Shown here piece after piece: positions 1 to 4,917 of a DNA stretch of 6,194 nucleotides. How positions within the stretch are numbered: position 1 is the stretch's first letter; each line of letters begins with the position of its first letter. The notes beneath the pieces were generated by a model. That model was not told where the DNA came from. It ran no database searches and was given only the letters and a program-made list of their open reading frames with translations. Source of the stretch: Natronomonas sp. Lineage in GTDB: Archaea > Halobacteriota > Halobacteria > Halobacteriales > Haloarculaceae. A program made the position numbers and the translations under genes. Where the stretch lies: positions 1 through 6,194 of the forward strand of contig SLIW01000241.1 in NCBI GenBank assembly GCA_007135435.1. The letters are read 5' to 3'.

Positions 1-266
1 ACGAGGGCCAACAGACCGCTGTTGGGGGATCCGGATCCGATGGTGACGCCGGCGAGGGCGACACAGCCGCCGTCCCGGTGAAGCTCTTCACCGGTGCCGT
101 CCCCGGCACCATCGTCGAACCGCGCGGGGACGGCGGCTTCGGCTACGACCCAATCTTCGAACACGACGGGTGCACGTTCGCCGAGATGTCCACAGACGAG
201 AAGAACGCCGTCTCCCACCGCGGCCGGGCCCTCGCCACGTTCGCCGAGTGGTACGCCGAGCGGTAG
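1..266 (+). CDS. rdgB: Non-canonical purine NTP pyrophosphatase (RdgB/HAM1 family), 3' part only
   Basis: This is the C-terminal 87 residues of a gene that begins left of the window; the first complete codon is at position 3. RdgB/HAM1 enzymes hydrolyse XTP, ITP and dITP to the monophosphate plus pyrophosphate, clearing deaminated purines from the cytosolic pool. The family signature is visible: GGFGYDPIF near visible residues 44-52 (nucleotide/base pocket) and [20 protein letters not shown] at about 58-77, with the conserved Lys of DEKNA and the SHRGRA motif, ending in WYAER. Ahead of it lies a Gly/Ser/Asp/Glu-rich stretch (visible residues about 8-22) that the E. coli enzyme lacks; I interpret it as a haloarchaeal surface insertion. 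The GTG at 78 is an internal Val codon, since the frame is open to the window edge. The stop is TAG at 264-266. Confidence 0.92.
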   Translation, partial: EGQQTAVGGSGSDGDAGEGDTAAVPVKLFTGAVPGTIVEPRGDGGFGYDPIFEHDGCTFAEMSTDEKNAVSHRGRALATFAEWYAER

Positions 267-287
267 CCGGCGACGAGGGGGTACGGT

Positions 288-398
288 GTGCCGACGTCGA
301 CGACCGACGACGAACCTGACTACCCGGCTCTCTGGGACACGTGGTCGCGGAACTGCCGCCTGCATTCGACAGTGGTCCGCAGCTTCTCCGTAGAATGA
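288..398 (+). CDS. Possible 36-residue protein downstream of rdgB
   Basis: This short ORF with a GTG start lies 21 bases after the rdgB stop. A GAGGGGG tract (275-281) sits 6 bases before the GTG and could be a Shine-Dalgarno site. The product starts with an acidic, Thr-rich segment (MPTSTTDDEPDYP). Two Trp (W16, W19), a single Cys (C23) and a basic, hydrophobic tail (RLHSTVVRSFSVE) follow. Roughly 80 percent of its third codon positions are G or C, as expected for a gene here. I do not recognise a family. It could be a small protein co-transcribed with rdgB, the remnant of a longer gene, or a chance ORF. Homologues with the same WDTW and NCRLHS pattern in other haloarchaea would settle it. 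Confidence 0.33.
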   Translation: MPTSTTDDEPDYPALWDTWSRNCRLHSTVVRSFSVE

Positions 399-467
399 CC
401 CCGAGTACTGCAACGTCAAAGGTAGTCCGCCCACACCGCTAAGGTCCTGTCCGCCGCTCGTGTACAC

Positions 468-1250
468 ATGACCGTCGACGGCACCGCCCTGGTGACCGGT
501 GGGAGCGCCGGCATCGGCGCCGCACTGGCCGACGAGTTCGCCGCGCACGGCCACGATCTCGTACTCGTGGCGCGCGGCGAGGACCGACTCCACGAGGTCG
601 CCGATTCCCTCGCTGCCGACCACGGTGTGGAGACGCACGTCCTGGTCCAGGACCTCTCGGAACGGGACGCGGCAGCGACCCTCCACCGGACGACGCGTGA
701 CCGCGATCTCCGGGTCGACGTGCTGGTGAACAACGCCGGCATCGGCGTGCAGGGCGCGTTCATCGAGAACGACCTCGCGCGCGAGCGCGACGTCGTCCAG
801 GTGAACGTGGCGACCCCCGCGGAGCTGACCCACCGGTTCGGGGGCGAGATGGCCGCCCGCGGGAGCGGTGGCATCCTGAACGTGGCCTCGAGTGCCGCGT
901 GGTTCCCCGGGCCGTACATGGCGAGTTACTACGCGTCGAAGGCGTACCTGAAGAACTTCTCAGAGGCCCTCGCCGAGGAGCTCCGCCCCGAGGGGGTGAC
1001 CGTCACCGCGCTCTGTCCCGGCCCCGTCGAGACGGAGTTCCAGAAGCGCGCCGGCAACATGGACACCCCGCTGGGAAGCGGCGATTTACAGGACGTCGAG
1101 GCGGTCGCCGCCGCTGGCTACGAGGGGCTGCAGGCCGGGCGGGCGGTCGTCGTCCCCGGCTGGAAGTACCGGGCGCTGACGAGGGTCTCCAACGTGCTCC
1201 CCAACGCGTTCACCCGCAAGCGGGCGAAGGACCTCAACACGCCGGACTGA
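468..1250 (+). CDS. Short-chain dehydrogenase/reductase (SDR, classical type)
   Basis: This is a complete 260-residue NAD(P)-dependent oxidoreductase with a Rossmann fold, of typical classical-SDR length. Visible motifs: the cofactor glycine motif TGGSAGIG at residues 10-17; an Arg after strand 2 (A35-R36), which suggests NADPH preference; NNAG at 88-91; the catalytic set N113, S141, Y154 and K158 (within SSAAWFPGPYMASYYASK); and the PG motif at 184-185 in LCPGPVETEF. The sequence style (LVARGEDRL, YMASYYASKAYL, LCPGPVETEF) resembles the COG0300/DltE-like branch, whose substrates are mostly unknown, so I give no substrate. There is no signal peptide; the product should be cytosolic. The ATG at 468 sits directly before the Rossmann motif, and no earlier start is needed. 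Upstream only a weak TATA-like CTAAGG (439-444) is seen at the leaderless distance. The gene converges on the PIN-like gene, whose stop lies 32 bp beyond its own. Confidence 0.94.
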   Translation: MTVDGTALVTGGSAGIGAALADEFAAHGHDLVLVARGEDRLHEVADSLAADHGVETHVLVQDLSERDAAATLHRTTRDRDLRVDVLVNNAGIGVQGAFIENDLARERDVVQVNVATPAELTHRFGGEMAARGSGGILNVASSAAWFPGPYMASYYASKAYLKNFSEALAEELRPEGVTVTALCPGPVETEFQKRAGNMDTPLGSGDLQDVEAVAAAGYEGLQAGRAVVVPGWKYRALTRVSNVLPNAFTRKRAKDLNTPD

Positions 1251-1282
1251 TCCGAGGTGGGCGAGACGGCCGTCGAGGCGGA

Positions 1283-1897
1283 CTACGCTCGCGGGTCGAG
1301 GTCCGGGCCGGGATAGGGTTCGTCGAAGCGTGCCTCGTAGACCGCCGCGGGATCGAAGACGGCGGCGAACGCGGCGGGCGACCGGACGCTCACGTCCATG
1401 ACCCCACGGAGGTTCGCCCCGGTCTCCGCGCCGCGGAGTCGCTCGTCGAACGTGAGGACGTGGAGCGCCTCGCCCCGATAGGCAGCGGCGAGGGCGGGGT
1501 GGTCACCCTCGGGCTGGTCGACGACGGCGGCCCACGCGTCGATGCGACGGCGCCAGTCGGTCGCCAGCTCGGCGTCCGCGAGGTCGGCCACGAGCGCCTC
1601 GGCGTCGTCGAGGAGGGTGGTGGTCGCGACGAGCGCGAGCCACGAGTGCGACCGGAGGTGGTCCAGGGCCTCACGGGACGGCCCTCCGACCAGCAGGTCG
1701 GCGACGAGCACGTCGGCGTCGGCGACGACCCGGAGGTGACCGTCGGTGAGCCCGTGGTCGTGGTCGTGCTCGTTGTCGTGGTCGCGGTCCTGGTCGGCGT
1801 CGATATCGTGGTCGTCGCGGTCGTTGCGGTCGTCGCGGTCGTCGCTCGACGACCCTCCACCGGGATTCACCTCCCCCTCCTCGTCATCACCGTCCAT
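1283..1897 (-). CDS. PIN-like domain protein with Asp/His-rich N-terminal extension
   Basis: The 204-residue product has two parts. Residues 1-50 are a low-complexity run of Asp with Arg, His, Asn and Glu. From about residue 57 a compact domain begins with VVADADVLVADLLV. Its acidic residues are spaced as in PIN nucleases: D60/D62, E100 in LLDDAEAL, and D151 in LTFDERL. The C-terminus (FDPAAVYEARFDEPYPGPD) matches a haloarchaeal family that I recall but cannot name with certainty. PIN domains are metal-dependent ribonucleases, often toxins (VapC) or rRNA-processing enzymes; that function is inferred here. The ATG at 1897 overlaps the stop of the upstream 31-residue ORF by 11 bases. A GGGAG seven bases before it could be a Shine-Dalgarno site, so coupled translation is likely. 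No in-frame ATG or GTG lies right before the domain, which supports the long N-terminus. The gene ends 32 bp from the convergent SDR gene. Confidence 0.78.
   Translation of the reverse strand: MDGDDEEGEVNPGGGSSSDDRDDRNDRDDHDIDADQDRDHDNEHDHDHGLTDGHLRVVADADVLVADLLVGGPSREALDHLRSHSWLALVATTTLLDDAEALVADLADAELATDWRRRIDAWAAVVDQPEGDHPALAAAYRGEALHVLTFDERLRGAETGANLRGVMDVSVRSPAAFAAVFDPAAVYEARFDEPYPGPDLDPRA
1754..1843 (-). repeat. Low-complexity Asp-codon tract inside the PIN-like gene
   Basis: On the plus strand this stretch is a run of GTCG-type trinucleotides (gtggtcgtggtcg, gcggtcgtcgcggtcg and similar). On the coding strand it is alternating GAC with CGC, CAC, AAC or GAG codons. It encodes residues 19-48 of the PIN-like protein: dipeptide patterns DR, DD, DH and DN, ending HDHDHG. 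The imperfect triplet and hexamer periodicity suggests growth by replication slippage. The tract lies between the N-terminus and the folded domain, so its length probably varies between relatives. Confidence 0.65.
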
Positions 1898-1982
1898 CGC
1901 GACGCTCCCGGAGGCGCTCGGTCACCTCGTCGATGGAGACCTCGTGGGACGCGGCTCGGTCGAACAGGTCGCGCCAGGACAT
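1887..1982 (-). CDS. 31-residue protein overlapping the PIN-like gene (possible partner)
   Basis: The ORF reads MSWRDLFDRAASHEVSIDEV and ends TERLRERRDGR. It is charged and should be largely helical: an amphipathic start (WRDLFDRA), a short turn, then a second helix of alternating acidic and basic residues. A TTTTT box lies 26-30 bases before its ATG, matching a leaderless haloarchaeal promoter. Its TGA (1887-1889) overlaps the ATG of the PIN-like gene in another frame (ATGGACGGTGA), so the two form one transcription unit with coupled translation. A small gene overlapping a PIN gene is the layout of vapBC pairs. However, 31 residues is too short for a normal VapB with DNA-binding and toxin-binding parts. 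It may be an accessory peptide or a chaperone-like partner. I recall similar MSW-R-LF peptides in haloarchaea but cannot name a family. Confidence 0.72.
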   Translation of the reverse strand: MSWRDLFDRAASHEVSIDEVTERLRERRDGR

Positions 1983-2006
1983 GTGCCGCCAGAGGTGACC
2001 GACGGA

Positions 2007-2013
2007 CAAAAAG
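2007..2013 (-). promoter_or_regulatory. TATA-like box for the small ORF / PIN-like unit
   Basis: The minus strand reads GCTTTTTGT here, centred about 28 bases before the ATG at 1982. That is the distance expected when transcription starts at or just before the first codon. It is the only AT-rich run nearby in a GC-rich stretch. The same TTTTT run occurs at the same distance before trkA and the PDCD5 homologue. Confidence 0.5.
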
Positions 2014-2078
2014 CGGCAGGTCTCGGCATCCGCCACGCGCTACCCCGTCGGTCGCACCCGTCCACCCGGCGATCCGGC

Positions 2079-2116
2079 GTGACGCGGGTCACACGTCCGT
2101 CTGACGCGGATTTAAG
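2079..2116 (+). promoter_or_regulatory. Direct repeats and palindromes next to a TTTAAG box, no gene assigned
   Basis: The octamer TGACGCGG occurs at 2080-2087 and again at 2102-2109, a 22-bp period or about two helical turns. Overlapping it are GTGAC-(4)-GTCAC (2079-2092) and GTCACAC-(4)-GTCTGAC (2088-2105, one mismatch). TTTAAG follows at 2111-2116 and resembles a TATA box. Read on the plus strand it would start transcription near 2139, where there is an ATG. The frame from that ATG is only the antisense of trkA. Read on the minus strand (CTTAAA) it could be a distal promoter about 105 bases before the small ORF. Operator function is a guess. Confidence 0.28.
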
Positions 2117-2228
2117 GTACCTGCGGTTCTCCCACCCGATGGGCGCGCACCGACGGCCTCGAATTCCCCATCCTCCCCACCGCGCGCCCGGCCTTTCGAC
2201 GACCGCCGAGCGGAGCCACCGTGCGTCG

Positions 2229-2882
2229 CTACGCGTGGAGCATCTCGCGGAACGTCTCCACCGCGTGGTGCTCGGCCACCAGTGCCACCCGGTCACCCGC
2301 CTCGATCTCGGTCTGGGGCAACGGGATAGTCATCGGCTCCCGCTGTCGGCCGTGGGCGTAGAGACGGGCGCCGTCGGGGACGTCCAGTTCCACGACCCGC
2401 CGACCGACCACCGACGAGCCCTCCGGGATGTCGATGGTGGTCGCCACCAGGCTCTCGGTGAGGTCGGCGAGCACGTTGAAGTCCCCGCCGAGGAGGGCGG
2501 TCTTCGCACCGGCGGCCCCCATGCGCTCGGGGTAGATCACCTCGTCGACGTCGGCCGCGTACTTGTGGTAGATGTCCTCCCGGTAGTCCTCGTCGATCCG
2601 GAGCACCGTCCGGGCGCCGTGGCCGTTGGCGATCATGCACGCCGTGAAGTTGACGTTCAGATCGGAGGTCAGCGCCCCGAAGGCGTCGGCGTCCTCGAGG
2701 CCCGCCCGCTGGAGCACGCGCTCGTCCTCGCCGTCGCCCTCGACGACCTCGTGTCCCTCGTCGCGGGCGCGCTGTGCCCGCTCCGGATCCTGTTCGACGA
2801 CGACGACGTCGTGGCCCTCCGTCGCCAGCAGGTTCGCGGTGCGGGTGCCGACGCGACCGAACCCGACGATGACGAACTTCAT
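2229..2882 (-). CDS. trkA: TrkA family potassium transport regulator (NAD-binding RCK protein)
   Basis: The product is 217 residues: an N-terminal RCK/TrkA-N Rossmann domain (about 1-120) and a C-terminal RCK_C/TrkA-C domain (about 140-217). GFGRVG at 7-12 is the dinucleotide-binding glycine motif, and E30 (VVVVEQDPE) is the acidic residue that usually selects NAD(H). ALTSDLNVNFTACMIA and VLRIDEDY are typical of the family, as is the ending IEAGDRVALVAEH. TrkA proteins are peripheral cytosolic subunits that gate TrkH/KtrB potassium transporters or RCK channels. No membrane partner is encoded in the window. I chose the start at 2882 because MKFVIVGFGRVG is the usual N-terminus; an in-frame ATG nine codons earlier would add a proline/arginine-rich tail and overlap the promoter. 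A TTTTT box lies 26-30 bases upstream, so the transcript is probably leaderless. One RCK_N/RCK_C unit makes it a short TrkA, unlike the duplicated E. coli protein. Confidence 0.94.
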   Translation of the reverse strand: MKFVIVGFGRVGTRTANLLATEGHDVVVVEQDPERAQRARDEGHEVVEGDGEDERVLQRAGLEDADAFGALTSDLNVNFTACMIANGHGARTVLRIDEDYREDIYHKYAADVDEVIYPERMGAAGAKTALLGGDFNVLADLTESLVATTIDIPEGSSVVGRRVVELDVPDGARLYAHGRQREPMTIPLPQTEIEAGDRVALVAEHHAVETFREMLHA

Positions 2883-2907
2883 GGGCCGCGGTATGACACG
2901 ACGGGGC

Positions 2908-2912
2908 AAAAA
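2908..2912 (-). promoter_or_regulatory. TATA-like box of trkA
   Basis: The minus strand reads ACCTTTTTGCC, with the T run 26-30 bases before the trkA ATG at 2882. This fits a leaderless haloarchaeal promoter and supports 2882 over the upstream ATG at 2909, which falls inside the box. No clear BRE is visible. The T run could also help terminate transcripts arriving from the repeat array. Confidence 0.55.
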
Positions 2913-3018
2913 GGTGTACGCCTCTCGGACCGGCGGAGAGTGCCTGACGGCCTCCCATTGGGTTCGGGCGCTGTCGCGATCACGGTCGTCTCTCGGGTGA
3001 CGGTCTCCCTGACTCCCT

Positions 3019-3185
3019 GCTCGCCGTTCCGAGGCCGCTCGCTACGCTCGCGGCCTCGCTGCTCACGGCTCACTTCGTTCGCCGTTCGCCGTTCCGAGAC
3101 CATCACTTCGTTCGGATCTCGCTGCTCACGGCTCACTCCGTTCGCCGTTCGCTATTCCGAGGTCTCTCGCTTCGCTCGAGACCTC
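3019..3185 (-). repeat. Array of five related hairpins with a conserved 11-nt loop
   Basis: Two kinds of inverted repeat alternate. Large stems lie at 3031-3057 (GAGGCCGC with GCGGCCTC), 3096-3120 (degenerate, GAGA..C with G..TCTC) and 3159-3185 (GAGGTCTC with GAGACCTC). Small stems lie at 3065-3085 and 3128-3148 (ACGGC with GCCGT). The 38-base linkers 3058-3095 and 3121-3158, which hold the small stems, differ at only three positions, so the unit is a tandem repeat of 63-65 bp. All five loops fit TCRCTNCGYTC; when loop position 3 is G, position 9 is C, and when it is A, position 9 is T. On the minus strand the loop is GARCGNAGYGA, that is C(GNA)G inside tandem GA mismatches. The stems differ in sequence but keep pairing. 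The array lies in the 3' end of the PP-loop gene and before the trkA promoter, where it could act as a terminator or transcript stabiliser. Similar CTTCG-type palindromes are, as I recall, dispersed in haloarchaeal genomes. Confidence 0.82.
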
Positions 3186-3769
3186 GCTCTCCCCACCACC
3201 CTCGTCTGCTCGTGCTCCGGGAACACCGTCGCGACGGCCTCCGTCCCCCACCGCTGCCGGATGCGCTCGCGCAGCTCCGTCTCGTAGTCGCCCTTCGGGA
3301 TCTCCTCGCTCGGTCCCGATTCCACGATGAGGTGGGTCGCGACCAGTCGGTCGACCGCCCCGCGGCCGAAGCCAGACAGCGGTGCGACGTAGTCGACGCC
3401 GTGGCGGTCCTCCAGGCTCTGCGCGACGGCCCGCGAGATGGTCGGGACGCGGTCGTCTCGTCGCGTCCCGTCCGCGACGACGTCGTACTCCGCCGCGACG
3501 GTCTCCAGCGCCGCCTCGTGGACCGCCTGGATCCCCGCCCGGGGGAAGCCGTCCTCGTGCATCCGTTCGACCGCCTCGTCGGCGACTTCCTCGTCCATCT
3601 GGACGTGGTCGAACGCGAATCCCAGGGCCTCCGCTGCCTCACCGGCGTACTCCCAGTCACCCGTGAACCCGAAGTGGGCCGTCACGAGGGTGACGTCGTA
3701 GAACCCGTCTAGGAGCAGCGCCGCGAGCGACGAGTCCTTCCCCCCACTGAATAGCAGTCCGCACTCCAT
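3152..3769 (-). CDS. PP-loop ATPase-type protein (adenine nucleotide alpha-hydrolase-like)
   Basis: The product is 205 residues. SGGKDSS at 8-14 is the PP-loop of N-type ATP pyrophosphatases, which adenylate a substrate with release of pyrophosphate; the superfamily includes tRNA-thiolation enzymes, asparagine synthetase and diphthamide synthetase. Other conserved-looking blocks are TLVTAHFG (27-34), ADGTRRDDRVPT (99-110), PLSGFGRGAVDRL (130-142), IPKGDYETELR (158-168) and FPEHEQTRVVG (183-193). It fits the archaeal family once described as a PP-loop subunit of a tRNA-modifying enzyme (COG2117); the substrate is unknown to me. The start at 3769 places the PP-loop at the very N-terminus, as usual. 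It lies 9 bases after the PDCD5-like gene and is probably in the same transcript, downstream of rps19e, which suits a role in translation or RNA modification. Residues 194-205 are basic and are encoded by the hairpin array, so the native C-terminus probably ended near residue 193. Confidence 0.86.
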   Translation of the reverse strand: MECGLLFSGGKDSSLAALLLDGFYDVTLVTAHFGFTGDWEYAGEAAEALGFAFDHVQMDEEVADEAVERMHEDGFPRAGIQAVHEAALETVAAEYDVVADGTRRDDRVPTISRAVAQSLEDRHGVDYVAPLSGFGRGAVDRLVATHLIVESGPSEEIPKGDYETELRERIRQRWGTEAVATVFPEHEQTRVVGRARSRAKRETSE

Positions 3770-3778
3770 GACCCGCCC

Positions 3779-4132
3779 CTACCGCCGCTTGATGTCGAAG
3801 CTCTTCGACTCGGGCTTCATCTCCTGGAGGAGCTGTCTCATCTTCTCCTCGTCGATCTGGCCCTGCAGGCGCCCGCTCTGGGCGAGGGCGACGATCTGCT
3901 GTTCGACCTGCTCGCCGAAGTCCGGCTTGGACATCTTCACCGTGTTCAGCCGCTTGCGGGCGCCGTCGGTCAGCGCCTGCCGCAACATCGCCTGCTTCTG
4001 GGCCTCGGCCTGCTGCCGTTGCGCCTCGGCAGCCTCCTGTTGGGCGCCCTCCGCTCCCTGCTGTTCCTTGAGCTGTTCCATCTTCCGCTGCCGGAGTTCC
4101 TCGAGTTCTTCGTCCGTGGGCTCGCCGCTCAT
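3779..4132 (-). CDS. PDCD5/TFAR19-like DNA-binding protein
   Basis: The 117-residue product is the expected length for the archaeal homologue of human PDCD5. Residues 1-10 are acidic and probably disordered. Residues 10-50 form a long Glu/Gln/Ala-rich helix with coiled-coil character ([14 protein letters not shown], then [10 protein letters not shown]). The conserved core follows: [21 protein letters not shown] (50-70), [21 protein letters not shown] (76-96) and MRQLLQEM (98-105). It ends in the basic tail FDIKRR. Archaeal members bind double-stranded DNA in vitro and are usually encoded near rps19e, as here; their cellular role is unsettled. The start at 4132 is backed by a BRE/TATA pair 25-37 bases upstream, so the gene can be transcribed separately from rps19e, from which it is separated by 130 bp. 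The PP-loop gene follows after 9 bases. Confidence 0.94.
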   Translation of the reverse strand: MSGEPTDEELEELRQRKMEQLKEQQGAEGAQQEAAEAQRQQAEAQKQAMLRQALTDGARKRLNTVKMSKPDFGEQVEQQIVALAQSGRLQGQIDEEKMRQLLQEMKPESKSFDIKRR

Positions 4133-4156
4133 ACAGGACCCTTACCGCGAGGACGG

Positions 4157-4169
4157 AAAAATGGTTTCG
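4157..4169 (-). promoter_or_regulatory. BRE and TATA-like promoter of the PDCD5-like gene
   Basis: The minus strand reads CGAAACCATTTTT. CGAAA (4165-4169) matches the haloarchaeal BRE, and ATTTTT (4157-4162) is the TATA-like box, about 27 bases before the ATG at 4132. It is the best-formed promoter in the window and predicts a leaderless transcript carrying the PDCD5-like and PP-loop genes, independent of rps19e. Confidence 0.62.
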
Positions 4170-4262
4170 GCTCGGACGTCGCGGTGTCGGAAGTGACGAT
4201 TCTGGAACGAGGAGATCCCGCAGTGGCCGCCGTTGGAGGTGGTCGGGACGCTGGCGGTCGCG

Positions 4263-4718
4263 TTACGCGTACCGCTCGAGTTCCGGGCGGTCGAGTTCCT
4301 CGATGAGCTCCTCCGCGGTCTCGTCCAGGAGGGCCTGCCCCTCGCCGGTGACCTGTCGGCCGTGACCCTCCCGGGTCGTCACGTAGCCCGCCTCCTCGAG
4401 CTGCTGGAGCGCCTCGCGGATGATGCTCCCGGAGCCCTCGGCGGCGCGGTCCGGTCGGACGCGGTAGCGGGTCGATCCCTGCTTGGCCTCGCCGTAGGCG
4501 GTCCGGAGGCGCTCGACGCCGACGGGGCCGTCGATGGCGACCTTGCGGAGGAGGCTGGCGGCACGGTGGCTCCAGAAGTCGTCCTGTTCGGGCGGGAGCT
4601 CCCGGCCGGTACCGGTCTTGGCGTAGGTGAGCCACTCCGGCTCCTCGAGGTCGGCTTCGAGCTTCTCGGCGACCGCCTCGATGAGGTCCTCGGCGGGCAC
4701 GTCGTAGAGCGTCGTCAT
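4263..4718 (-). CDS. rps19e: 30S ribosomal protein S19e
   Basis: The 151-residue product is full length for archaeal S19e, a winged-helix protein of the small subunit head found only in archaea and eukaryotes. In eukaryotes it is needed for 18S rRNA 3'-side processing. The family pattern is clear: the N-terminus TTLYDVPAEDLIEAVAEKL; PEWLTYAKTGTGRELPP (27-43); DFWSHRAASLLRKVAIDGPVG (47-67); VERLRTAYGEAKQG (68-81); GSIIREALQQLEEAGYV (97-113); and GHGRQVTGEGQALLD (118-132). The acidic C-terminal tail (EELIEELDRPELERYA) is a halophile trait. The start at 4718 gives the standard N-terminus and has a TTAAAC box 28 bases upstream. It is the first gene of the rps19e, PDCD5-like, PP-loop cluster. Readthrough into the PDCD5-like gene is possible, since no clear terminator is seen in the 130-bp gap. 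Confidence 0.96.
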   Translation of the reverse strand: MTTLYDVPAEDLIEAVAEKLEADLEEPEWLTYAKTGTGRELPPEQDDFWSHRAASLLRKVAIDGPVGVERLRTAYGEAKQGSTRYRVRPDRAAEGSGSIIREALQQLEEAGYVTTREGHGRQVTGEGQALLDETAEELIEELDRPELERYA

Positions 4719-4742
4719 TACCCCTCGGTTCCGCTCCGCCGC

Positions 4743-4749
4743 GTTTAAC
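4743..4749 (-). promoter_or_regulatory. TATA-like box of rps19e
   Basis: The minus strand reads GTTAAAC, centred 28 bases before the rps19e ATG. It is an AT-rich island between GC-rich flanks and fits a nearly leaderless ribosomal protein transcript. Confidence 0.5.
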
Positions 4750-4917
4750 GCTGTTGGTCTTCCCCGCGTGCCCGCGCTCTGTCGCCCGGTACCAGGCGTC
4801 TGTCTTCCATATACCCACTTCCCGATCCCTTCGCCTCTTGGTCGGTCCGACCGTGGTCACCCCGCACGTGGGACCCAGCCACGGATCCAGGGTCGGGGTA
4901 CCAGCCGGCGCCGTGGG

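Noticed and set aside
899..2104. A 401-codon plus-strand open frame
   Set aside because: It overlaps the SDR gene in another frame and is antisense to the PIN-like gene. Its Arg/Gly/Val-rich composition is typical of shadow frames in GC-rich DNA.
2883..2909. Nine-codon N-terminal extension of trkA from the ATG at 2909
   Set aside because: It would place the start inside the TTTTT promoter box and add residues absent from the usual TrkA N-terminus.
2879..3136. Minus-strand 85-residue ORF with repeated SERRTANEVSREQR-type peptides
   Set aside because: It is the translation of the hairpin array running into the trkA promoter. It ends just inside trkA and has no start signal.
1746..3287. A 513-codon plus-strand open frame
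   Set aside because: It is antisense to the PIN-like gene, trkA and the hairpin array. Its translation is low-complexity at the start and has no recognisable domain, while the minus strand holds clear family motifs.
4808..4813. TATATG on the minus strand as a promoter
   Set aside because: No start codon lies 20-40 bases downstream, and the only ORF beginning there is a 21-codon arginine-rich frame overlapping the box itself.
4867..4883. Anticodon-arm-like stem-loop (CGTGG and CCACG around seven bases) suggesting a tRNA
   Set aside because: On the minus strand a T and GGG fall where U33 and an anticodon would be, but there is no T-arm (no TTCRA loop), no acceptor pairing and no D-arm.
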